A stretch of 64,000 nt of DNA from Psococerastis gibbosa (Eukaryota; Arthropoda; Insecta; Psocodea; Psocidae), in contig OZ020487.1 of NCBI GenBank assembly GCA_963971405.1, positions 33,713,371 to 33,777,370 of the forward strand, given 5' to 3'. The notes beneath the pieces were generated by a model. It worked only from the letters and a program-made list of their open reading frames with translations, was not told where the DNA came from and did no database searches. Positions 1 to 9,823 of this stretch are shown in pieces; the first letter of the stretch is position 1, and every line of letters starts with the position of its first letter. The translations under genes were made by a program, and so were the position numbers.

Positions 1-49
1 AGAAACAAAAAGATGATAGAGAAAAAAGCTTATAGTATACTATGTTAGG

Positions 50-227
50 ACATGTAGAGTAGTGGAACAGACTTTAACCCGAAAGGTTGTTGGTTCGAGT
101 CCTACACATTTTCAGGCCATGCTTCGGAGGGCGGTCCCGGTCCCAAGTTGAGAGTAAGAGTTGTAAGGGCTTTATATCCCTAACTCCGCTAGGTTGGCTT
201 AGTAATAGAACAAAAGAAGTCATTATT
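50..227 (+). mobile_element. tRNA-derived SINE (family SINE1)
   Basis: The head holds a Pol III B-box match, GGTTCGAGTCC, after an A-box-like TAGAGTAGTGG. The body contains CTCCGCTAGGTTGGCTTAGTAATAGAAC and ends near AAGTCATTATT. The same head-body order recurs at 6911-7110, 11735-11914, 14470-14628, 15750-15974, 24771-24982 and 41562-41740, so this is a dispersed family. It abuts an R1 element directly on its right. Confidence 0.8.
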
Positions 228-1072
228 GCTTTCCAATTTATACGTAGTATAAGGAATGCTTTGTGACGTTCGAAATTTTCGATTCCGAGATTTCAACGGA
301 TTTACACGTTTTGAGGTCCCAGGAACCTAAAAAAGTGGTTTTTACGAAATGTCTGTCTGTAGCTCTGTCTGTCTGTTCATCGATTTGCGGGCAAACTACT
401 CAGTCGATTTTGATGAAATTTAGCATGTAGGTTCACAAAAATCATACCTCGAAGCAATTTTTTTTTATTTTGGGCAAACTCAATTTGGGGGGGTTTTATT
501 CTCAAAAAACTCAATAAGACGTCTATAAGTTATTTCTCAAAAACGGCTCAAACGATTTCTTTTAAATTCACATATCTTGTAGTTGTTATTAATATTGATA
601 AAATGCGGGGGGTCGCTTGCCCCTTGATAGTTTGCTTCTGGGGGTAAAAAAATAAAAATAACTAAATTTGAATGAAAAAGTACTAAAAAATAATTTTTCT
701 GCGAAACCTTTCAATCAATGATTTCTACCTTCTGGCATGTTTTAGTTGTTAAATTGAGTAAAGAAACCAGACAGGTTGCTTTCCCAAAAATCTATTTGGT
801 GTGGGGAAAAAAATTATTTTTTGAAGAAATGATAGAAATTTCGCGCTCAAATGCATTGCGCGCCCTGCCATTATTGCTGTGTAGTAATATGTTGGTCTGA
901 CCTGTCTAGAATTTATCTCCCCTCCAGTGACGCCAGGTGGACAACCCCCCCCCCCCCCTGAGATATCCGAAAAATTACCATAGGAAAATTATTTACCATG
1001 AAACTACTAATTTTCTCTATCTACTAATGTTGATAAATTGGAAAGCATGTTCGAGTAAACTCGGACCGGTTC
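228..1072 (+). mobile_element. R1 element, full-length copy a (inverted-terminal-repeat orphan repeat)
   Basis: It begins GCTTTCCAATTTAT and carries the inverted copy ATAAATTGGAAAGC at 1033-1046. A non-inverted tail follows, containing CGAGTAAACTCGGACCGG. Internally there is a TCTG/ACAG microsatellite near 350-375 and a C-run near 945-958. The octamer TCATTATT sits immediately left of the start and again just after the tail, a possible 8-bp target duplication. No coding capacity is seen, so it is probably non-autonomous. Related copies lie at 21030, 29415, 49936 and 61048. Confidence 0.75.
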
Positions 1073-1281
1073 ATTATTTACGATATGTATAGCAGTTAGG
1101 CCTACCACAGAGCACAAAGTTACGAGCTCAGTAGGATTAGGACTATATAGGTATTTTTAATTACATCCCGCTATGTTACAACCACGCGCGAGCGTCCATT
1201 ATTGTATATTCTGCGGTGCCTATATACCCAACACATACAGTACATATAGGTAGTATGTACTATGTCTACTAAACCGACAAT

Positions 1282-1370
1282 AGAGGATCTAGAATAAAAT
1301 CTGGACTTGGCAGGATTCTAACCCACGATCTATGTCTTGTCATTGTCTTAACCTCCAGACCACAAGCCCA
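1282..1370 (-). mobile_element. tRNA-like SINE (family SINE2), copy 1
   Basis: Read on the minus strand this matches the tRNA-like element at 27137-27209. It shares the GGGCTTGTGGTC start, the GATCGTGGGTT T-arm and a CCAAG acceptor end. The downstream TCCTCTA motif is also shared, so homology extends beyond the tRNA part. The B-box is mutated (GGGTTAGAATCC). Confidence 0.55.
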
Positions 1371-1446
1371 CTCAAATACATAGAGTTTGCTAAATCCTGT
1401 ACGTATTTGCTCTTCGTCATGTTCACACTGTCAGACTGGTTAGCAC

Positions 1447-1764
1447 CAGTGGCGGAGCGTGCCTGTAAGGCGTGCAATTCCGCATTACACTAAAAGAAAC
1501 CAAGGAATGCATTATGAGCTTTGTTGAAATCTATAGGAAGCCGTGAGCAAATAAGATTGTATGAGCATAATTTTAACAACGCAGTCTAAGAAAATTAAGA
1601 ATCTAGTCACGTTAGAATTCAAATGCTTTCTTTTTTGTTTTCAAATTTTTACATTTTTTAGAAGATAGAAGAAGCTATATAAAATGATTCGTGTTTTTTT
1701 TAAACTTAAATAGCCTTATGAATTACAAGCATTACACTCGCAATTATCCCACGCTCCTACACTG
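1447..1764. mobile_element. hAT-type MITE
   Basis: The inverted ends are CAGTGGCGGAGCGTG and CACGCTCCTACACTG. They are flanked by 8-bp near-identical repeats, GTTAGCAC (1439-1446) and GATAGCAC (1765-1772), the target-duplication length of hAT elements. It is 318 bp long with no ORF, so it is a non-autonomous copy. Confidence 0.7.
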
Positions 1765-1821
1765 GATAGCACATGCTACACACCAATATAACCAAACTCT
1801 GAGCTAACATTATTGCATAAA

Positions 1822-2205
1822 GGTGCCCATTCCACCGACCGGCTAGGGCTATTTACAAAAACGGTGACGTGGTAGCAGACATTCAAGACTTAGGCGGGGT
1901 TTCCATCGATTTCGCATTGCAGAATGCAAATGACATTGACGGAAATTAGAATTTTTCTTTTTATAGAAATCTATTAAAATGTTTGTACTTAAAATATCCC
2001 ATGACGCCATTTTTTAATTTTAGTTTGTTTGTTTGTGATTTTCCTTTGTGATCATTGATCAATTTTAACTATGGCATAGAGGAAAATAAACATTTCCGTC
2101 AATTCTGCAATGCGAGGTCGGTGGAATCCCCGCCTAAGTCTTGAATGTCGGCTACCACGTCACTGTTTTTGTAAATAGCCCTAGCCGGTCGGTGGAATGG
2201 GCGCC
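1822..2205. mobile_element. Foldback MITE with long inverted repeats
   Basis: The arms run inward from GGTGCCCATTCCACCG at the left and CGGTGGAATGGGCGCC at the right. They stay complementary for about 120 bp through the motif AAGACTTAGGCGGGG. A short AT-rich loop separates them. TAAA flanks both ends (1818-1821, 2206-2209). The outer sequence GGCG-CC resembles PIF/Harbinger-type MITE ends, but the 4-bp flank leaves the superfamily open. Confidence 0.7.
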
Positions 2206-2209
2206 TAAA

Positions 2210-3145
2210 GGCAATATATTGTAGTATTATGTGTATCTACTTAACGTTGGTAGTTTGACGCGGAGCCACGTGAAATCAATCTTATAGATAATAATATATA
2301 ATCTTTAAGAGATGTCAATATTACAGAAAACGCAAAGCCAAACATATACTGTATATGAGTTGGTGCTACCTCCGTCTTGCTCCCAATATTTATTCCAAGT
2401 ATTTATTGCAAGTAAAATAGGGTACAGCAAACAAGCGAAAAAAGTAATTTAATAAATTTACTTTTACGTCCAAGTTATGGAAAAAGAAAAAGTTTCTCCA
2501 AAAAATGTAAGAGAATGAAATATCTAAATTATCGATTTATTGAGGAATACAAACTTATATTTTTTCGAAACATTCTCGTCTTCTGGCCCAATAGAAATAG
2601 TGGAAAAACTAGCCAGACGGGTTCGAAGACAGTGACAAATCAAAGATTGACCGGTAAAGTGGTTGTTTCTGGCAACAGTCCAGACAAAATGCTACTTGAA
2701 GTGGCGAGAACTTTATGCGGGCAAAGTTGAAAATCCTTGGGCTACGATGAAATGAAATTCCAGAGCTGTTTCGCCCCATTCCCATGTTCTCTTTCTCTTT
2801 TATACAACACTTAACTTACTCATTCATATGCCGCTGTCGTAGCTTGCTCAAAAGTATCCATTCACTGCACCAAAACCGCATCCATACGAGAGAGACATAA
2901 ACAAGAATGCGTTATATTTCTCTCAACGTGTTCAGGTTCTGGACTTCTGAAAACCCTGCGCTGGGAAAGCCCACCAAGGAAAATTTTTTTGAGTTCATGG
3001 AGACACCTGTCACATTAAATTTCTCTTTAGACAAATCATAGCCCGAGACGGACACAGCAACCGGCACTGAGGGCAATTCCCCCCCCCCCTTTTGGCCAGC
3101 AGTTATATTCTTTGCCTCTAAAATCTAACTGCACTAATCTACTGC
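2210..3145. other. Intergenic, nothing recognised
   Basis: This is AT-rich sequence with only chance-length ORFs. The 71-codon frame at 2515-2730 has no splice context or family resemblance. A C-run lies near 3078. Confidence 0.4.
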
Positions 3146-3147
3146 AC

Positions 3148-3360
3148 TCAAAATGCGCAAAACCTCACTATTTCAGCCCTATTTTTTATTTTTGATAACA
3201 AATCTCCCGGGGGAGACCCCCGAGCACCCCTTGCTCCCAATTATATTTTATTTTATAATTTATATAATTATGATTCTTTGTAATATATAAGCCTTATTGC
3301 TCTCAAAATGCGTAAAACCCCAATATTTCAGCCCTCTGGCTCCTGAGCAACTTTTATGAA
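3148..3360. repeat. R8 repeat, two degenerate units
   Basis: The phrase AAAATGCG-AAAACC-C-ATATTTCAGCCCT occurs twice (near 3150 and 3306). It is joined to a CTCCCGGGGGAGACCCCCGAG palindromic block. The same combination occurs at 41965-42050 and, inverted and several times over, at 43190-43650. Class unknown. Confidence 0.5.
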
Positions 3361-3827
3361 AGTGGGTGGGTGGAGAGGTGCCAAATTAAACACCCTTGAA
3401 AACCTATCGTTACGCCACTGACAAGTTCCTCCCCCTTTTATGAGGTCTGGGGCCACCTCTGATCATAGCACGTCTTGTACACAACCAACCAAGAATAAAT
3501 CCTGTCGTGGCTGCAAAGCGTGCTCTGATTGGCCGAAAGAAAACGTAACAATTGGCTGAAGCTCTGAAGAAGGCGCGGAAATTAAAAAATATACTTCGCG
3601 TGAGCGAATGTCCCATCTCTTCTATAGTTCGAGAACTCAAGGACATATTTGTATAGAATTGAGCCATTGGTCTTAAATCAATTTTTGTCAGATTTTTTGC
3701 CGTAAGCACCTATATTCAATTCAAATGAAATTGTCAAATTGAATTAAAAAACAACTTTATTTAAAAACCAAAAGGCGTACAATAAGACTATAAAGTCTTG
3801 TTTTCATGCTAATCCTAAATCCTAATG

Positions 3828-4179
3828 TTGTTTCTAACGCCTGCTTTCAGCATTTCTGCTTTAAGCAACTCTGTCAGCCTGGCGGGGAGAGTGAGTCTGT
3901 TTGTTAACTTGAGGCACCCTAAGGGCAGACTCTTTCACCTCAGGGAAAGGGGAGTTGACTAACAGGGTGGACCTCCTGATTATAGTGGATTCCGAACCAG
4001 TTGGGGAACATGGTAAAGTCACACGATTAAATCGGAGGTGACCAGGACTCGACTTATACTGCCTAAGCGAGTTATCATGTCCCACCAGGTTCCCCTGCCA
4101 ACGCTGGGCACACTACCAAGTTGCCGCAGTTTGAAACAAGCTCTGCTCTAATGGAATCAACATGGTAAGGCCGTTGGCT
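3828..4179 (-). mobile_element. R3 SINE-like element, full copy with 16-bp target duplication
   Basis: A perfect 16-bp direct repeat, ATCCTAAATCCTAATG, flanks it at 3812-3827 and 4180-4195. That is the hallmark of LINE-driven retroposition. The body, on the minus strand, starts GCCAACGGCCTTACCATGTT and includes the blocks ATCCACTATAATCAGGAGGT and CTTGAGGCACCC inverted. It ends in GCAGGCGTT. The same body recurs at 13782-14144 and 55803-56178. Confidence 0.8.
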
Positions 4180-4199
4180 ATCCTAAATCCTAATGATAA

Positions 4200-5640
4200 C
4201 CCCTTCAATATAATTCAATATTCAATTACTGTATTTATTACCAACACAAAAAATGTAAATTATGGCAGCATCATCTATCTACCGCAAGGCATTGGCCCGT
4301 GGGCGGATTAACGTTGGTTAGTTTGTTACCTATCTCGGCTATATGAGACGATTAATTTTTAAAAATTACATAGTTAAAAACAGTTCATTTAACACGAAAT
4401 CGTCCTGTGGGAACGAAAAGAAATGATGTTTAAATGAAATTTACATACAGGAACCTATGTAAATCGGAGGATGGGGGGTATTTTTTTATTTTTATATTTT
4501 TATGAAACCCATTTGTCGATTTTTTTCAATAAAAAAACTTTATAATATTTATTGTTTTTGACTCAAAAGAAATAGTAGGTAACTAGGCCTAGCTTAAACT
4601 TGTAGCATGCAGGACTGGTGAACTGTCCCAAGTCCTCAAAGATCTGAATTCTGGAACAACAGAGGCAGCCTGCGTTTCTGCACCCCAAAAGGTACACTAA
4701 ACTTTTGAAATTCACGCCAAGAAAAGGCAATCACGGCCCCTATTGTTTTGGAACCCTCTTTCTTTTGTGCATCTCCCCCCAACACCTGGGAGACGTTTAC
4801 ACTCGCAAACTCATCCAGATCTTTGAGACCTCTCGGGTATATAACAGTTTAAGTAGATTAAATAATTGGAGAAATACGGAGAGTACCGAATGTTTTAAAT
4901 TGTTTCTTAAAACTATCCTCTTTCTGGTTATGAAAATTATAAGAATTTTCCAGACATTAGAGACTCATTTCCGGACAATTTTCCTGAACCAAGACGATTC
5001 TAGTAAAATGGTTGGCTGTATCGCTACCTACCACAGACGCAGACATTTTGAAAAAAGCTGTGGGCAAGGGGAAATACAAAGGAAAACAGTGGGAACACAA
5101 TGGGGATAATAAAAGAATGGCGTTCTCTTTAAGTTTTTCCATTATATCTTCTATCCTTTTGCTTACGCTAGCCTTATATTTCAGCAACCTAAAAACTTAT
5201 ATTTTTACCCTTATACGTACTTTTGAGTAAATGGGAAAATTCAAGTTAAGTGCATTTTGAAAACATTAGGGAATTCATGGTCAGAACACGAACGTTCCAT
5301 GCGGCGTGAGATGCTGAGAAATTTATCATGGAAATAGATGGGCTGGTGATAGGTTGACGCAAATAAGACACTGTAAGTTAATTTTTGGACGCACTTCCAA
5401 AGTTTTGTGACGTTGACGCGTGTTCGGGGCGTGTCAAGGGATTAGTTGGGCAATACAGGGAGCTGTGAAGCGGCGATGCAACAGGGACGGTTTCAGAAAA
5501 AGTTTTCGGCCTGAAAAATATCGCGTTTCCCTTACTTGAGCAATAATTTTTCCTAATTTCCTTCAAAAGTCCATTCTATCTAGTATAAAGCTATTTCTCG
5601 GGCGACCGCTCCCACAGCCCCCCCCCCCAAGGATCCGTCC
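4200..5640. other. Intergenic; weak ORFs only
   Basis: The longest frame is 134 codons (4705-5109, +). An overlapping 72-codon frame at 5012-5230 ends in a hydrophobic stretch (SIISSILLLTLALYF). Neither shows a recognised family, and no convincing splice sites or polyadenylation context were found. They are recorded as unexplained, not as genes. Confidence 0.3.
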
Positions 5641-5644
5641 CTGC

Positions 5645-5790
5645 GATGCAAGGGGTGAAGCCACCACGAAGCGAGGTTGAAAACCGAACTACGACCGACA
5701 CAGGAGGGAATGACCCTGCTCTAATATGCGGCACGGCGTCAAATGGCCCACCAGCCAAGGACGGCCGTTAGTTGAAGAAGAAGAAGAAGC
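5645..5790 (+). mobile_element. R6: retroelement 3' end with GAA tail
   Basis: This block contains GGCACGGCGTCAAATGGCC and GCCAAGGACGGCC and ends in GAAGAAGAAGAAG. An inverted homologue lies at 31527-31690. The (GAA)n tail is shared with the LINE fragments in this window, so it is likely the 3' untranslated end of such an element. Confidence 0.5.
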
Positions 5791-6069
5791 AGCAGAAGAT
5801 TGGGTTTTTAATCGCATAGCATAGCACTCGGGTCAGCTCTGGAGTCTTAGAGACATAATATCGTTCGGGAGAAGCCTCACAATGACATGCCACCCGGAGC
5901 CACACAATGGGTAAGGCCGTCCCTGCCCCCTGATCCTGTGTCTCTATTTTATAAACGATAGTGGAATATTCGTGTAAGGGTGCAAGACGTTTCTGCCCGA
6001 GAAAAGGCCTCCACAGGCCACAAGGCCAAACCCGGCACTAGAGCGAAAGGAAGGCTGCACGCCTACAAC

Positions 6070-6437
6070 GAGTGACCTCAGTAAAATAAACGCGACTCAG
6101 TTGAAGTGCCTACTTGTAAGATGGATTGCCGGTCAAACAAGGTGGGACCGAATCCGAAAAGACCGCATCATCTGTAAGTGGTTCCACAGAGAGAAGAATG
6201 GAGAACAAGCACCTGCAATGGTGTGACCACGTCCAAAGGATGGCGGAAGCAAAGCCAAGATGGAAGACCCATCGGCAGACCAAGGACAACCCTCGAGGAA
6301 AGAATTAAACAACTCGCCGGAGCAGGAGGAGAAACAATGGCCGAGCTCAAGGCGTTAGCGTCCGACCGGGTGGAGTGTAAGGAATGGGTCCGGGGCGGCA
6401 CCAAGAGGGAAGAGGAAGAAGAAGTAGCTTGCTGATT
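6070..6437 (+). pseudogene. LINE reverse transcriptase C-terminal fragment (family C)
   Basis: Translated pieces resemble the end of non-LTR retrotransposon ORF2 proteins: RWIAGQTRWDRIRKDR, then LQWCDHVQRMAE, then GRPRTTLEERIKQLA. The pieces fall in different frames, so the copy is frameshifted. It ends in a GAAGAGGAAGAAGAAG tail. 5' truncation removed all catalytic motifs. Confidence 0.6.
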
Positions 6438-6910
6438 CATTTCCTAACCTTTCCTCTTAAAAGAATGGCAACGTTATTTATTCAATAAAAATATAGATTG
6501 ATGATAACATGGGACACGGCATATAATATGCTTTACTATCCACGCATGCAGGATATTCAAAGATGTTTATGGGTTTTAGCTGCTTGATGTTCATTTGAAA
6601 GTCCAACAACAGAGAAAAGTAGTAAATGCAATTGCTTCAAGTCAGGGAATTGCTGTGGGGGTTCTTTAATTAAGGGCGGTTTCAGATAAACAGTGCTAAA
6701 CACGCACACTTCGTTCAATGGTGCCATTTAGATAGCTTTTCTTTTGCTACGTAACATAGCGCCAGCGTTTCTGATAAAATGATAGACGATAGGTCGTAGA
6801 ACCAGCCCAATTTTAGTTAAGATGTATTTAGTGTAGAAAATTCAATTGAAATGAAATGAGGCATACCCTATAATATTGTAATATGCACGAAATACATATT
6901 ACTTATGTAA

Positions 6911-7110
6911 AAAATAAATAAATAAGGACTTTTTTTTGTTCCATTACTCAGCCAACCTATAAAGCCCTCTCTTACACTCAACTAAGAAAGCCCGGGACCG
7001 CCTGCTGTACATGCCCTCCGAAGCATGGCCAGAAAATGTAGGAAGTGTAGGACTCGAACCAACAACCTTTCGGGTGAAAGTCAGAGTCCGTACCACTACT
7101 CTACATGTCT
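6911..7110 (-). mobile_element. tRNA-derived SINE (SINE1)
   Basis: This is a full-length minus-strand copy. The B-box appears as GGACTCGAACC (inverse of GGTTCGAGTCC). The tail reads AAATAAATAAATAAGGAC on the + strand, so the element ends in an AT-rich TTATTTATTT tract. Confidence 0.85.
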
Positions 7111-7186
7111 TGACATGTAGCCTACAGTATTATGTTAGTTCGTAATGTATATTATATTGTATAATTGATTATTGAGCGTTTTTCAG

Positions 7187-7359
7187 CAACTGACAATAAT
7201 TTTATTGCCACTAGCATCAGATTAGGACATGAAGTAACTATCGAGTACGACGAAAATACAGTGAAAAAGCTGCAAGGTACTTCCTGTATACCTAGGTGTA
7301 CTCCAACTGTAATTGAAACCTCTAAACAAGGACAGACCATACTGAAGCCTAAGCAATAA
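7187..7359 (+). CDS. Possible terminal coding exon, unknown protein
   Basis: A pyrimidine-rich acceptor (GAGCGTTTTTCAG) ends at 7186. An open frame then runs to TAA at 7357-7359 with a coding-like residue mix, for example RLGHEVTIEYDENTVKKLQG and SCIPRCTPTVIET. AATAAA overlaps the stop (7355-7360). The frame would be entered in phase 1. No upstream exon with a matching donor was found, and the opposite strand is also open across most of it. No family is recognised. It could be the 3' end of a gene upstream, or chance. Confidence 0.3.
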
Positions 7360-7559
7360 ATAAGGCACATTCGCACACAAAAACATTTGAGGAGATAAGT
7401 TATTGGTCTCCATTGTAAATTTTTTGAAATCACCTGATGTACATATGTTATGATGACATTTTCTGTGCGACGAAGCAACGTGTCGCATTCGTGTTTGTGA
7501 TCCATACGAATCAGGAGAATGTTAGACTATGTTAGAAAGAATCGCGAATCGCCACCACA

Positions 7560-8120
7560 ATAATAAAAATAGACAAATTCAACTCAATTCAATTGTTTAT
7601 TACCAACACAAAGTCCGTCATCTACCGTAAGACAATGTTTGCAATGTGAAACAGACAATTTTTTTTTTTTCATTTTCACCATGACTAGGTTCTACAGTTC
7701 ATTTTGTACTGAAGGAAATGATTTGTAAATGAAATGGCACCAAAAGCTGTCTGTCGCGAGTTTTCCACCTGTCACCGGAACTAGGACTGCCGAGCTCAAG
7801 TTTTCCAACATAATTATTTACCAGTCTGTTTCTTCATTTTCATTTGAATTTTAGATTAAAAACGAAATTGTCTCCGATTTTTTTGTTTCAACTAAATGTT
7901 CTCAATGAAGCGCATGGAAATTTCATTTTTTTCTTCAAAATCAGACAACCCTTCTGGTGCCTTCCAGGCCAGTAGCCCTCACTAACACAGTAGTTTATTT
8001 CTATACACAATTTGCCCCGTCAAGGCTTAATTAATCCTTATTCTTAGATCCATGGCATACCTGTACAGTACATCTGTATGTATATAAACATAAAGAGAAA
8101 AATTGAGTTCAAAGTCATCT
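7560..8120. other. Intergenic, nothing recognised
   Basis: AT-rich sequence without repeats that I could match elsewhere in the window. Confidence 0.35.
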
Positions 8121-8125
8121 TAATG

Positions 8126-8631
8126 ATCAATGTTGCCCCAGAGCCAGGTGAACAGTAGTAATGTCGCTGTAGAACAGAATTCATAGAATGTCAAACAATG
8201 AATTATCAGATGCAGCAACTGCTATATTCCGTTGACAGTTGACGTAGGTACTAACAATCGTGAATATCGAAAATATTTTCTATTACAAAACGACAATAGC
8301 TGTAAAATAACGTTTTAATTCATCTTCAACAAATTGAGCAATGTCGCCCAGATGATCAATAACCAGAATGAGCCAACCTTCGCCATATAACAGAATGTCA
8401 AAATCAGATGCAGCAATTCTTATTTTTATCGTGGCAGTTGACGTACAAACAACAGTAACTATCGAAAATATTGTCTATTACAATAGCTGTAAAATAACTA
8501 ATTTTCAACGAATTGAGCAAAGTCAAGACGATCAATGTTACCTGAATGAGGGACCCTTCGCTATAAAACAGAAGGTCAAACATCAGAAGGAGCAATCCCT
8601 AACTTTTCTTGGCAGTTGACGTATCAACTGC
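8126..8631 (+). repeat. Degenerate tandem repeat, about 2.5 copies
   Basis: Units start at ATCAA near 8126, 8355 and 8531. Shared landmarks in order are ACAGAATGTCAAA, CAGATGCAGCAA, GGCAGTTGACGTA, ATCGAAAATATT, CAATAGCTGTAAAATAAC and AATTGAGCAA. Units are about 229, 176 and 101 bp long. They differ by indels, so the duplication is old. Confidence 0.65.
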
Positions 8632-9135
8632 CCAAAATAATGACGCTAGCTTGGGGGTAAGTTTTCTCAAGGGACGCTGCCTTTTCTACCAGATTCCCGT
8701 GTCCTGCCGGCCCAACTTTCTTGTTGGAAATCCCCTTTGCAGACTATGCAGACCATGAAATTGCTTGGGAGGGACGCGGGTGTTAAAGGCCTCGGAAAGG
8801 GGTCTAGCTGACCTAAATGTTTACGACATTCATGTGGACAGGAAAATCTCAGCGTGAATTTTCGTAAGAGAAAGGGCCACCACACAATTCCGACTCAGGG
8901 GCCTCCACAAGGTCAAATCCGGCACTGTCACACGTGTAGGTAGCCAGATAAGATAACCTATCATAAATGAGCGCAATGTACAATGACGGATTGATTTTTT
9001 TTTTTTTTTTTTAAACGTTTATCGTCATTATCAAAATTGCATAGAGAGAATTCAATGAATGTACTCGGATAACCTTTTACTAATTCAGCTCTATACAGTT
9101 ATTCAAAAGATGTGATAACGGCAATAATGAAAAAA

Positions 9136-9155
9136 ATATATATATATATATATAT
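9136..9155. repeat. (TA)n microsatellite
   Basis: An uninterrupted alternating TA tract follows an A-run. Confidence 0.8.
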
Positions 9156-9424
9156 TGTAAAAATTACTGATTACGGAGGAATAGTAGGTAAAATCATTAT
9201 TTGTGAAGAACATTTCAAATCGATCATACCGGTAAGAAAAATTTCTTTAAATTAAATTTATTAATAAAGGCCATTTTATCTAGTGTTCCAATTCAAATAA
9301 ATGGATTCCACTTCTTCAAACAATACAGGTCTACATGAAACGATAAATTTTATCCCTAAAATATAAAATTAAATTTGTGTAAAGCCCTTTTATTTCGGGG
9401 GAGGGCGGTGTCCGGACACCTTAG

Positions 9425-9690
9425 TAATAGTAGTAGTGTTCGTCGGGTTAATAACGACTTAGGCCTCATATTTGGGCCCACTGTCCTATGCCAGCCCATA
9501 GGACAGTGGACCTCCTAATTATAGTGGATTCCGAACCACTTGGGAAACACAGTGAAGTCACACGATTAGTTCGGAGGTGACCAGGACAAGTCCTACCATG
9601 TTTCCCTACCGGCACTGTGCACATGACCAAGTTATCTACAGCTTTGAACCTGCTCTGGTCCGCTGGATTCAACTTGGTATGGCGGCCGGC
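9425..9690 (-). mobile_element. R3-head SINE, copy b, upstream of FAR exon 1
   Basis: It is flanked by a 16-bp near-perfect repeat, TGTCCGGACACCTTAG (9409-9424) and TGTCCGGACCCCTTGG (9691-9706). On the minus strand the head matches R3 (CCTTACCAAGTTGAATCC region, then ATCCACTATAATTAGGAGGT). The 3' part is unlike R3 and ends in ACTACTACTATTACTA instead of an AAC tail. Confidence 0.75.
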
Positions 9691-9823
9691 TGTCCGGACC
9701 CCTTGGACCACCCCCTGGGCACGGCCATGCAGGCACAAAAGGGGGGGGGGTCACCACCCCAAAATTTTGAAAGTAAGGTGGCAAAGATACATTAAATATG
9801 GAAAATGTGTTTGTACCTTTCAG

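Noticed and set aside
228-1072. R1 as a Helitron because of the CGAGT-AACTCG hairpin near one end
   Set aside because: No 5' TC or 3' CTRR terminus; the inverted GCTTTCC ends argue against it.
3066-3421. hAT MITE between CACTGAGGGC and TTACGCCACTG
   Set aside because: The ends are not good inverse copies and the 8-bp flanks do not match.
4705-5230. 134- and 72-codon overlapping frames as a membrane protein gene
   Set aside because: No splice signals, homology or polyadenylation context, and opposite-strand frames overlap.
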